From: Sva-07 sp963698565
GTDB lineage: Bacteria > Actinomycetota > Acidimicrobiia > Acidimicrobiales > Ilumatobacteraceae
Reading direction: 5' to 3'
Length of the DNA: 64,000 nt
Assembly: GCA_963698565.1 (NCBI GenBank)
Contig: CAVORH010000002.1
Span: 124,001-188,000 of the forward strand
Of the stretch, positions 51,224 through 59,304 are shown piece after piece; positions within the stretch are counted from its first letter, which is position 1; each line of letters starts with the position of its first letter. The position numbers were made by a program, and so were the translations under genes. A model generated the notes under the pieces. The model was not told the DNA's origin. It saw only the letters and a program-made list of their open reading frames with translations, and searched no databases.

Positions 51224-51703
51224 GTGAACTTTCCCGATCTCGACGCACGGAATCTCGAAGGGCTCGACGTCCGGCTTCCGGCAGGGTTCGACGGGGAACG
51301 CAACGTCGTGATCATCGCCTTTCGTCGCGAACACCAGTCGCTCGTCGATTCGTGGGTGCCGTGGCTCGAGGAGCAGTCGGCGGCCGATGCCGACCTCCGC
51401 TTCTACGAGATTCCGACGATCGGTCGGATCTGGGCACCGGTGCGGCCGTTCATCGACGGTGGCATGGCGGCGTCGATCCGTGAGCCGGTCGTCCTGCGAC
51501 GCACGCTCACGGTCTACGGCGATGTCGGTCGGTTGACGGGACCACTCGACATCCGCGATCGGGCGACCGTCACCGTGGTGCTCGTCGACGGGGACGGCGT
51601 CGTCCACTGGCGTGGGAGTGGCGGGTTCGACGCCGCAACCGCCGCCGAACTCGACGGTGCACTGGAACGCGTGCGCAGAGGTTCGTCGCCCGGGTCAGCC
51701 TGA
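51224..51703 (+). CDS. Predicted thioredoxin-like-fold protein (no CxxC), immediately after tRNA-Arg
   Basis: 159 residues. NVVIIAFRREHQSLVDSWVP, PVVLRRTLTVYGDV and TVVLVDGDGVVHWRGSGGFD give the strand-helix order of a thioredoxin/Atp10-like fold, but no redox Cys are present, so the assignment is tentative. The only reasonable start is GTG 51224, two bases after the tRNA CCA, with no Shine-Dalgarno of its own. It must be co-transcribed with the tRNA, and 3' processing of the tRNA would leave an essentially leaderless mRNA. It overlaps the convergent PPOX gene by 9 nt. Confidence 0.6.
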   Translation: MNFPDLDARNLEGLDVRLPAGFDGERNVVIIAFRREHQSLVDSWVPWLEEQSAADADLRFYEIPTIGRIWAPVRPFIDGGMAASIREPVVLRRTLTVYGDVGRLTGPLDIRDRATVTVVLVDGDGVVHWRGSGGFDAATAAELDGALERVRRGSSPGSA

Positions 51704-52180
51704 CCAGGTGAGCAGTTCGCCGCTGCCCTGGAGCAGGAGCGAGCCGGGGAACACGCGGAGGCGGTGAGGTTCGAGGCGCAGGATGCCGAACGCTTCGGAC
51801 TCTGGGCGGTCCCATCCCGGGATGATGCTCGGGTCGTAGCCCACCGGGGAGGGTCCGTCGACGAAGCGCTGCCAGCCGGCGCGCTTGGCGTCGACGCCGA
51901 GCTCCCACGCCGTGTTGCAGTCGGCGGTTGCGACGTCCTGCGACGGATCCCAGTACGTCAGCGAGACATGCGACTGGAATTCGAGATCCCGAGCCTTCGG
52001 CGATGTCGGCGCAGTGGCGATCCACCCGGTGAGGCGTTCGCCGTCCCACTCCCAGATCGGGTGCAGGATGCGGGTGCGTGGTCGACCGGACGAATCGACC
52101 GTGGCAACGGTCGCCCAGACGATCCGGTGGGCGACGGCGACGAATGCCGGTGCGATCTCGGGCAGTGTTGACGTGTGCAT
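51695..52180 (-). CDS. Pyridoxamine 5'-phosphate oxidase-family (FMN-binding) protein
   Basis: 161 residues. WATVATVDSSGRPRTRILHPIWEW is the FMN-binding split-barrel opening; LEFQSHVSLTYWDPSQ and TAWELGVDAKRAGW follow. Such small proteins bind flavin or F420 and reduce or oxidise unknown substrates; the sequence does not distinguish. ATG 52180 was chosen for GGAGG six bases upstream; an upstream ATG (52219) would add a non-conserved leader. Divergent from argS. Confidence 0.8.
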   Translation of the reverse strand: MHTSTLPEIAPAFVAVAHRIVWATVATVDSSGRPRTRILHPIWEWDGERLTGWIATAPTSPKARDLEFQSHVSLTYWDPSQDVATADCNTAWELGVDAKRAGWQRFVDGPSPVGYDPSIIPGWDRPESEAFGILRLEPHRLRVFPGSLLLQGSGELLTWSG

Positions 52181-52296
52181 GTGGAACCTCCGTTGCCACA
52201 TGCTCCCACCGACGACCACGTCGAAGCGACCGAGTTCCTCCCGCCTCGTGAACGTCCTGGGAGCGCGGGCCCGGCATCCGGCAGACTGTGACGACC

Positions 52297-54027
52297 ATGT
52301 CGGATCCCATCGCCACGATCTCGGAACTGCTCGCGCCAGTCTTCGCCCGGCTGAACGGCGGCGACCCCGCGGACCCGACCGTGCGGCCGTCCGATCGCGC
52401 CGACGCCCAGATCAACGGCGCGCTGCCGCTCGCGAAGCGCATCGGATCGAACCCCCGTGAGATCGCACAGTCGGTGGTCGACTCCGGCGTGCTCGACGGT
52501 GTGGCGAGCGAACTCGAGATCGCCGGTCCGGGGTTCGTCAACGTGACGTTCTCGCCGGAGTTCCTCGCCGAACAGTTGGGGGAGGTCGCCGTCGACGATC
52601 GCCTCGGGGTGCCGTCGGCCGCAACCGCGCTCACGGTCGTCGTCGACTACTCGGCACCGAACGTCGCCAAGGAGATGCACGTCGGCCACCTGCGCTCGAC
52701 GGTCATCGGTGACTCGCTGGTGCGGATGATGGAGTTCCTCGGCCACCGGGTGATCCGTGAGAACCACATCGGCGACTGGGGTCGGCCCTTCGGGATGCTG
52801 ATCGAGCACCTGCTCGACCTCGGTGAGGACATCGCCGCCATCGGCCTCACCCAGGGAGACCTCGACGGCTTCTACAAGCAGGCCAACGCCAAGTTCACCG
52901 ACTCGGAGGAGTTCCAGGAGCGGGCCCGCGAGCGCGTCGTGCTGCTCCAGCAGGGTGATCCCGAGACGACCCGGCTGTGGCTCCGGCTCGTCGAGATGTC
53001 GACCGCCTACTTCAACGCGGTGTACTCGAAGCTCGGCGTGCTCCTGACCGACGACGATCTCGCCGGCGAGAGCATGTACCAACCCCTGATGGATGCCACC
53101 GTCGAACGGCTCGACGACGCCGGGCTCCTCGTCGAGGACGACGGGGCGAAGGTGGTGTTCCCGCCGGGCTTCGAGAACCGTGACGGCGATCCGCTGCCGC
53201 TGATCATCCAGGCGCGCACCGGCGGCTTCAACTACGCGACGAGCGACCTCACCTGCGTCATCGACCGGGTCGAGCGCCTCGATGCCGATTTGATGCTGTA
53301 CGTGATCGGCGCACCCCAGGCCCAACACCTCCAGATGGTGTGGAAGGTGTGCGAGATGGCCGGCTGGTTGGTGCCACCGACCGAGGCGATCCACGTGGCG
53401 TTCGGCAACGTGCTCGGCGACGACCGCAAGATGTTGCGCAGCCGGTCGGGCGACTCGGTGAAACTGGTCGAACTGCTCGACGAGGCGATCGATCGCGCGG
53501 ACGCCGCCATCGCCGAGAAGAACCCCGACCTCGACGGCGATCAGCGGGCCGAGGTGGCGCGCATGATCGGCATCGGGGCCGTGAAGTACGCAGACCTGTC
53601 GACCGACCGCGTGAAGGACTACGTGTTCGACCTCGATCGGATGGTCTCCTTCGACGGCAACACCGGCCCCTACCTCCAGTACGCGCACGCCCGGATCTGC
53701 TCGATCTTCCGGCGCGCGGGCATCGATCGGGCGTCGGTGCGTGGGCTCCCGATCACGCTCGACGCGCCGCAGGAACGGGCGCTGGCGTTGCGGCTGCTGG
53801 CGTATCCGACGGCGATCGACACCACGCTCGACACCTACAGCCCGCACAAGCTGTGCACCTACGTCTACGACCTGGCGACCGACTTCACCGCGTTCTACGA
53901 GCACTGCCCGGTGCTCAAGGCCGACGAGCCGCTGCGCTCGAGCCGCCTCGCCCTCAGCGATCTCACCGCCCGCACCCTCGCCCAGGCGCTCGGCCTGCTC
54001 GGCATCGACGCCCCGGAGCAGATGTGA
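52297..54027 (+). CDS. argS: Arginyl-tRNA synthetase
   Basis: 576 residues. Arg-tRNA synthetase N-domain, then class I active site SAPNVAKEMHVGHLRSTVIGD (HIGH equivalent HVGH, about residue 128), RENHIGDWGRPFGMLIEHL, VVFPPGFENRDGDPLPLIIQ, KMSKS-region GDDRKMLRSRSGDS and YLQYAHARICSI in the anticodon domain. It charges tRNA-Arg. It lies beside a tRNA-Arg(CCG). ATG 52297 with CAGACT 9 nt upstream; GTG 52288 is an alternative. Heads the conserved argS-lysA-hom-thrC-rho block. Confidence 0.96.
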   Translation: MSDPIATISELLAPVFARLNGGDPADPTVRPSDRADAQINGALPLAKRIGSNPREIAQSVVDSGVLDGVASELEIAGPGFVNVTFSPEFLAEQLGEVAVDDRLGVPSAATALTVVVDYSAPNVAKEMHVGHLRSTVIGDSLVRMMEFLGHRVIRENHIGDWGRPFGMLIEHLLDLGEDIAAIGLTQGDLDGFYKQANAKFTDSEEFQERARERVVLLQQGDPETTRLWLRLVEMSTAYFNAVYSKLGVLLTDDDLAGESMYQPLMDATVERLDDAGLLVEDDGAKVVFPPGFENRDGDPLPLIIQARTGGFNYATSDLTCVIDRVERLDADLMLYVIGAPQAQHLQMVWKVCEMAGWLVPPTEAIHVAFGNVLGDDRKMLRSRSGDSVKLVELLDEAIDRADAAIAEKNPDLDGDQRAEVARMIGIGAVKYADLSTDRVKDYVFDLDRMVSFDGNTGPYLQYAHARICSIFRRAGIDRASVRGLPITLDAPQERALALRLLAYPTAIDTTLDTYSPHKLCTYVYDLATDFTAFYEHCPVLKADEPLRSSRLALSDLTARTLAQALGLLGIDAPEQM

Positions 54028-54042
54028 CCCGCCGTCACCTAC

Positions 54043-54174
54043 CCCGTTTGCGTTGCATTCCGGGTGGGGCGGGTCACCAGAACCGTCACACAAACGGCGG
54101 TGCGCCGGGCCAGACCCGTTTGCGTTGCGTTCCGGGTGGGGCGGGTCACCGAAATCCTCACGCAAACGGTGGTG
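54043..54174. repeat. Tandem 72-bp repeat with hairpins between argS and lysA
   Basis: Two units offset by 72 bp (54043 and 54115) share about 36 nt at the start with one mismatch. Each has CCGTTTGCGT near its start and a near-complementary ACGCAAACGG 35-45 nt on (second unit perfect, 54116-54125 with 54160-54169), so each can fold into a stem-loop. The gap between argS and lysA is 169 bp and otherwise empty. Confidence 0.7.
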
Positions 54175-54196
54175 GCGGGTTGGTCGGGGGTCGGCG

Positions 54197-55474
54197 GTGA
54201 GCGCGATCGAGCGGCGTCTGCTGCCGGACACGGCCGAGGTCGGCCACGACGGTTGGCTCACGATCGGGGGCGTGTCGGTCGAGGAGCTCGCCGAGGAGTA
54301 CGGCACCCCGCTGTTCGTCTACGACGAGACCCACCTGCGCGCCCGGTGCCGTGAGGCCGTCGCGGCGTTCGGCGCCGAGCGGGCGATCTACGCCACGAAG
54401 GCGTTCCTCTGCCGGGCGATGGCGCGCCTCGCCTACGACGAGGGCATGCTCCTCGACGTCGCCACCGGCGGCGAACTCCATGTCGCCCTGGCAGCAGGTG
54501 TCCCTGCGAGCGCCTGCACCCTCCACGGCAACAACAAATCCGGCGCCGAACTGCGCGAGGCGATCGAGGCCGAGGTCCGCTACATCGTCGTCGACTCCTT
54601 CGACGAACTCGACCGGCTCGACGTGCTCGCGGCCACGGGCATCGGGCCGACACCGCGTGTCGTGTTGCGCATCACGCCGGGCGTCCACGCCCACACCCAC
54701 GAGTTCATCGCCACCGGGCAGGACGACTCGAAGTTCGGGTTCAACCTCGCCAACGGCGACGCGCTTCGCGCGGTCGACCACGCCCGGCGTTCCGGGGCGA
54801 TGGAGCTGGTCGGCCTCCACTGCCACATCGGCTCGAACGTCTTCGAAGCGTCGTCGTTCGCGAAGGCGGCCGAGGTGATGGCCGACTTCGCCGTGCCGCT
54901 CGACCTTCCCGAGCTGATCCTCGGCGGTGGCCTCGGCGTGGCGTACGTCGAGGGCGAGGAAGCACCGACGATCGCCCAGTGGGGGAGCGTGCTGCTCGAC
55001 GCGTGCGAGACCCTCGGTGTGCGGTCGCGGGTGAGCGTCGAGCCGGGGAGAGCGATCGTGGCGTCGGCAGCCGTCACCCTCTACACCGTCGGCACGATCA
55101 AGGACATCCCCGACGTGCGCACCTACGTCGCCGTCGACGGAGGGATGAGCGACAACCCCCGCCCGGTGCTGTACGGATCCGGCTACGAGTCGTTCCTGCC
55201 CCGATCGCTCGACGCCGAACGCGATCTCACGGTCCGACTCGTCGGCAAGCACTGTGAGTCCGGCGACGTCCTCGCCTTCGCGGCGCAGGTTCCCTCCGAC
55301 ATCGCCGTCGGCGACCTCCTCGCGATGCCGGTCACCGGCGCGTACGGACACTCGATGGGGTCGAACTACAACAAGATCACCCGGCCGCCCGTCGTGTTCG
55401 TCGCCGATGGCGAGGCACGGCTCGTCGTGCGTCGGGAAACCTATGCCGACCTGCTGGCCACCGACCTCGGCTGA
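54197..55474 (+). CDS. lysA: Diaminopimelate decarboxylase
   Basis: 425 residues of the fold-type III PLP decarboxylase family. YATKAFLCRAM has the PLP Lys (about residue 66); GLHCHIGSNVF, ELILGGGLGVAY and EPGRAIVASA hold the PLP phosphate; KHCESGDVLAF has the substrate Cys-Glu-Ser. It makes L-lysine from meso-diaminopimelate, the last lysine step. GTG 54197 starts the fold after the tandem-repeat spacer. Matches mycobacterial argS-lysA-hom order, but here three extra genes separate lysA from hom. Confidence 0.95.
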   Translation: MSAIERRLLPDTAEVGHDGWLTIGGVSVEELAEEYGTPLFVYDETHLRARCREAVAAFGAERAIYATKAFLCRAMARLAYDEGMLLDVATGGELHVALAAGVPASACTLHGNNKSGAELREAIEAEVRYIVVDSFDELDRLDVLAATGIGPTPRVVLRITPGVHAHTHEFIATGQDDSKFGFNLANGDALRAVDHARRSGAMELVGLHCHIGSNVFEASSFAKAAEVMADFAVPLDLPELILGGGLGVAYVEGEEAPTIAQWGSVLLDACETLGVRSRVSVEPGRAIVASAAVTLYTVGTIKDIPDVRTYVAVDGGMSDNPRPVLYGSGYESFLPRSLDAERDLTVRLVGKHCESGDVLAFAAQVPSDIAVGDLLAMPVTGAYGHSMGSNYNKITRPPVVFVADGEARLVVRRETYADLLATDLG

Positions 55475-55488
55475 ATACGCTCGCGGCC

Positions 55489-55977
55489 ATGGCGAATCGC
55501 AACCGCATGATCATGGGGCTCATCGGAGCGGTGATCGCGCTGTTCCGCGAACGCGACCGGCTGGCCGGCAAGACGAAGAGGACCACCTCCCCGACGTCGC
55601 GCCAGGTACCGACCGGAACCAAGGTCGAGTACTCGCCCGACATCGACGGTGACGCCGACCCCGGCGAGGTCGTCTGGGCGTGGGTGCCCTACGAGGACGA
55701 CCCGTCGAAGGGGAAGGACCGGCCGGTCGTGATCATCGGCACCTGCCCGGACGGCCTGGCGGGTGTGCCGTTGACGTCGAAGAACAAGGGCCACGGTGCG
55801 GTGGCGGTCGGTACCGGTGGCTGGGACCGCACCGGACGCCCGAGCTGGGCGAAGGTCGACCAGCTGATCGTGGTCGACGAGCGCAGCGTCCGCCGCGAGG
55901 GGTCGGTGCTCGATCGGGCCCGTTTCGACTCGGTGGTCGCCGGGGTGTCGAAACACCACGATCTCGTGCTCGGCTGA
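55489..55977 (+). CDS. PemK/MazF-like toxin-family protein, orphan
   Basis: 162 residues. A short N-terminal hydrophobic helix (MGLIGAVIALF) and basic linker precede the PemK/MazF-like core: GEVVWAWVPYEDDPSKGKDRPVVIIG and VPLTSKNKGHGAV. MazF-type endoribonucleases cut mRNA, but this branch, common in actinobacteria, is often a standalone protein of unknown role. No antitoxin gene is adjacent. ATG with TACGCT (55476-55481) 7 nt upstream, leaderless. Confidence 0.75.
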   Translation: MANRNRMIMGLIGAVIALFRERDRLAGKTKRTTSPTSRQVPTGTKVEYSPDIDGDADPGEVVWAWVPYEDDPSKGKDRPVVIIGTCPDGLAGVPLTSKNKGHGAVAVGTGGWDRTGRPSWAKVDQLIVVDERSVRREGSVLDRARFDSVVAGVSKHHDLVLG

Positions 55978-56008
55978 CGGTCCTCGGCGACCGTTCCGGA
56001 ATCCGGCG

Positions 56009-56578
56009 TCAGGGGCGACGGCCCATCGCATCGAGGAGCCGCAACTGCAGCGGGGCGTCGTCACCGACGGTGCCGCTCGGGCCATCGCCGAAGACGCCCA
56101 CCGAGCCCATCATCGGCAGCATCGGTTGGATCCCGTCCCAGACCAGTTGGACGCCGGCCGGATCGAGTGACTCGTCGACGCCGATCGCTCGAGCGAGATC
56201 CCACTGGTGCACCAGCAGGTCACCGATTCGGAAGCTGAGGATCTGGGCTCCGGGCATGTCACCGGCGGGATGGTGGAAGACGTGCGCGTCGATGTCCGGT
56301 CGCTCGAAGGCGACCGCCTGGCGTTGCAGTGCCTGGTCGATCGCGGCGAGCGGGTCGTCGCCGAGGTGGTCGATCCCGAGCACGGTGATCGCCTCCTCGC
56401 GGCTCGCTCCGTCGGCGAGCCTCGCTGCCATCTCGCTGCCTGCCGCCACGTGGCCGACCAGGTCGCGCACGGTCCAGCCCGCGCACGGTGTCGTGTCGTT
56501 CCACTGGTCGTCGCCGACCTGGGCGACCACCGCACGGAATCCGTCGGAGGCGCGCTGGAGGGCAGTGGTCGTGGTCAT
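56009..56578 (-). CDS. TIGR03086-family metal-binding (DinB-like) protein
   Basis: 189 residues, helical. TPCAGWTVRDLVGHVAAGSE is the family signature with a metal-binding His; LLVHQWDLARAIG has two more metal-site residues. Related to mycothiol-dependent maleylpyruvate isomerase; members use mycothiol as cofactor in actinobacteria. Substrate unknown. ATG with TACCGT 6 nt upstream (leaderless). Sits antiparallel inside the lysA-hom interval. Confidence 0.85.
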   Translation of the reverse strand: MTTTTALQRASDGFRAVVAQVGDDQWNDTTPCAGWTVRDLVGHVAAGSEMAARLADGASREEAITVLGIDHLGDDPLAAIDQALQRQAVAFERPDIDAHVFHHPAGDMPGAQILSFRIGDLLVHQWDLARAIGVDESLDPAGVQLVWDGIQPMLPMMGSVGVFGDGPSGTVGDDAPLQLRLLDAMGRRP

Positions 56579-56641
56579 CGCTGAACGGTACCCGTCCGTC
56601 CACTCGACGTGCGAGGGGCGACCCCGGTCGGAGCGAGGTGG

Positions 56642-57953
56642 TCAGCGCGATGCGGCGAGCGCCCGATCGATCGGTTCTCGGATCTCGTCGGCGAGGGCGA
56701 CCCCGACGAACAGGTTCTCCTCGACGACGAGATACACGCCGTACCCATCGTCGAGTTCGAGCCACGGCACTGCGCCGTAGGCCCCGGGGTCGGTCACGTA
56801 CCCATCCGTTGGCGACCGCATCCACCATCCCAGGCCATAGCCGCCGAGGCCGGCGTTCCCGGTCGGCCCGTACCGCTCGTTGACTCGATCGGTGTGCCAA
56901 CGCTCGACCGACTCGGCGCTGAGCGCCTGTGTCTCGCCGCAGCGTCCCGCTCGCAGTTGCATCAGGAGCAGCTCGGCGTAGTCGGGCGCCGTGATGTACA
57001 CGCCGCCTTCCATGTTGGGGTTGGCCGTCGGAGCGAGCGTGGCCGGGTCGCCGTCGAAGCCCTGCGGGTACTCGAACGTGAACGGACCGAACTGGGTCCA
57101 CTGGTTGGTGAAGCCCAGCGAGTCGACCCCGCACGGCTCGACGTACGTCTCGGTCACGAGTTCGTCCCAGGATCGACCGCTCACGACCTCCGCGACTGCG
57201 CCGGCGACCTGCCACTGGCCACCGCCGTAGCGGAACTCGGTGTCGGGGGCGACGACGTCGAGGTCGTCCGCTGCCGTCGTGAAGATCGCCTCGCCGCAGC
57301 GCTCGAGGTCGTCGTTCGACGGCGAACTGGCAGGTGTACGGCCCGTAGAGCGCAGTCGGTCCGAGGCCGACGAACCCCGAGCTGTTCGACAGCAGCTGAG
57401 CAACCGTGACCGAGGCCGTTGCCGTCGCCGGATCCTCCGGTTGCCAGCCGGTGAGGTCGGCGATCGGCTGGTCGAGGTCGAGCACTCCCAGGTCGGCGAG
57501 TCGGAGCAGCACGCCGGCCACGATCATCTTGCTCGACGACGCGACCAGCGACACCCGCTCGGGTCCGAACTCTCCCCAGTAGTCCTCGTGGACGATCCCG
57601 TCGTCGCGGTCGACCACCACCAGCCCCGCCCCGTCCAACCCCCGCTCCGTCACGAACGCCTCGACGATCGGCGACACCTCCGAGAAGTCGTACGACCTCG
57701 GCATCGTGGTGGTCGCGTCGGTCGGCACGGTCGTGGCCGTCGTCGTGGCAGTCGCGGCCGGCCCCGTGCTGGTCGTCGGTGCGGTGGTGCTCGTCGCCGC
57801 CGCGGTGGTGCTCGTCGCAGCCAGCGTGCCGGTCGACGACGGCTCGCCGACCGTGTCGTCGCCGGCGCACGCTGCGACTGCCAGGACGACCGCGAGCGCC
57901 GCGAGACGAGCGCCGAGCCACGGTCGGCGACCGTCCCGGCTGGAAACGGTCAT
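56642..57953 (-). pseudogene. Serine hydrolase (beta-lactamase-like) lipoprotein, frameshifted
   Basis: A signal peptide with lipobox Cys (AVAACAGDD), a Thr/Ala spacer and the N-terminal half of a class C-like serine hydrolase (VASSSKMIVAGVL with Ser-x-x-Lys) lie in one frame to about 57320. The rest, from PSNDDLERCGEAIF through RYGGGQWQVAGAVAEVV to the C-terminus, lies in another frame. One missing base near 57318-57322 explains the break: restoring it gives one continuous family protein of about 437 residues. It is either a recent pseudogene or a sequencing error. The promoter (TACCGT 6 nt before ATG) is intact and back to back with hom. Confidence 0.8.
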
Positions 57954-57988
57954 GGGGTCACGGTACCGGATCCCGTAGCCTCCATCCC

Positions 57989-59299
57989 GTGACGAGCAAC
58001 GTGCAAACGGTCCGCATCGGCGTCCTCGGATGCGGCAACGTCGGGGCCGCCTTCGTGCAGCTCGTCGAGGCCCAAGCCGCCTATGTCGAACGCCGGACCG
58101 GCTTGCGTCTGGAGGTCGCCCGCGTCGCCGTGCGCAACCTGTCGGCGCCGCGTGACGTCGAGCTCGCCGACGGCGTGTTGACGCGCGACGCTCACGCCGT
58201 CGTCTCCGACCCCGCCGTCGACGTGGTCGTCGAGGCGATCGGTGGCATCGAGCCGGCCCGGGAGCTCATCCTCGAGGCGCTCGCGAACGGCAAACCGGTC
58301 GTCACGGCCAACAAGGAGCTGCTGGCCAACGTCGGCGCCGAGCTGTACGCAGCGGCCGACGCGGCCGAGCGCGACCTGCTCTTCGAGGCTGCCGTCGCCG
58401 GTGGCATCCCCATCATGCGCGCCCTGCGCGAGAGCCTGCACGGCGAACCGATCCGGCGGGTCCTCGGAATCATCAACGGCACGACCAACTTCATCCTCAC
58501 CAAGATGACCGACGCCGTCGCCGGCGGGGGAGAGGCCGACTACGCCACGGCGCTCGCCGAAGCGCAACGACTCGGATTCGCCGAGCGCGACCCGACCGCC
58601 GACGTCGAAGGGTTCGATGCCGGGGCCAAGGCGGCGATCATCGCGACGGTCGCGTTCGGCGCGAAGGTGGTGGCCGGCGACGTGTACCACGAGGGCATCA
58701 GCCGCATCACCGGTGCCGAGATCGCGATCGCCCACCGGCTCGGCTACGTCGTCAAGCTCCTCGGCATCGTCGAGCGCGACCCCGACAACGGCGAGATCAG
58801 CGTGCGGGTGCACCCCACGATGGTGCCGCTGCACCATCCGCTCGCCTCGGTGCGCGACAGCTTCAACGCGGTGTTCGTCGAAGGTGACTTCGTCGACTCG
58901 CTGATGTTCTACGGGCGCGGCGCGGGTGGCGCACCCACGGCGAGCGCGGTGTTCGGCGACGTGGTCGACGCCGCGATCAATCTGCGCAACGGCACCCACG
59001 GATCGCTCGGTGCGCTCGAATCGGCCACTGTGCGGGCGATCGACGAGACCTCGGCGGAGTACCTGCTCGGCCTCGACGTCGCCGACCGTCCAGGCGTGCT
59101 CCATGCGGTCACCGGTGTCTTCGCCGAGCACGGCGTCAGCATCCGTGCTGCCGAGCAGGAGGGCAACGGACCCGACGCCCGGCTCGTCTTCATCACCCAC
59201 GAAGCGCGCGAGTCCGACGTCCAGGCGACGGTCCGGGCCCTGCGCGACCTCGACGTCGTCCGCAACGTCGGCGGTCTCCTGCGCGTGATCGGCGACTGA
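57989..59299 (+). CDS. hom: Homoserine dehydrogenase
   Basis: 436 residues. N-terminal NAD(P)-binding GVLGCGNVGAAFVQLVE; GGIEPARELILEALANGKPVVTANKELLA; catalytic GIINGTTNFILTKM and RDPTADVEGFDAGAKA; C-terminal ACT domain (YLLGLDVADRPGVLHAV, about residue 355 on) for threonine feedback. It makes homoserine for threonine and methionine. GTG 57989 with TAGCCT (57976-57981) 7 nt upstream (leaderless). Only 35 bp separates it from the divergent serine hydrolase start. thrC follows after 5 nt. Confidence 0.96.
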   Translation: MTSNVQTVRIGVLGCGNVGAAFVQLVEAQAAYVERRTGLRLEVARVAVRNLSAPRDVELADGVLTRDAHAVVSDPAVDVVVEAIGGIEPARELILEALANGKPVVTANKELLANVGAELYAAADAAERDLLFEAAVAGGIPIMRALRESLHGEPIRRVLGIINGTTNFILTKMTDAVAGGGEADYATALAEAQRLGFAERDPTADVEGFDAGAKAAIIATVAFGAKVVAGDVYHEGISRITGAEIAIAHRLGYVVKLLGIVERDPDNGEISVRVHPTMVPLHHPLASVRDSFNAVFVEGDFVDSLMFYGRGAGGAPTASAVFGDVVDAAINLRNGTHGSLGALESATVRAIDETSAEYLLGLDVADRPGVLHAVTGVFAEHGVSIRAAEQEGNGPDARLVFITHEARESDVQATVRALRDLDVVRNVGGLLRVIGD

Positions 59300-59304
59300 T
59301 CCCG

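Noticed and set aside
54043..54174. Possible CRISPR array
   Set aside because: Only two units of 72 bp, internally palindromic, no spacers of even length and no cas genes.
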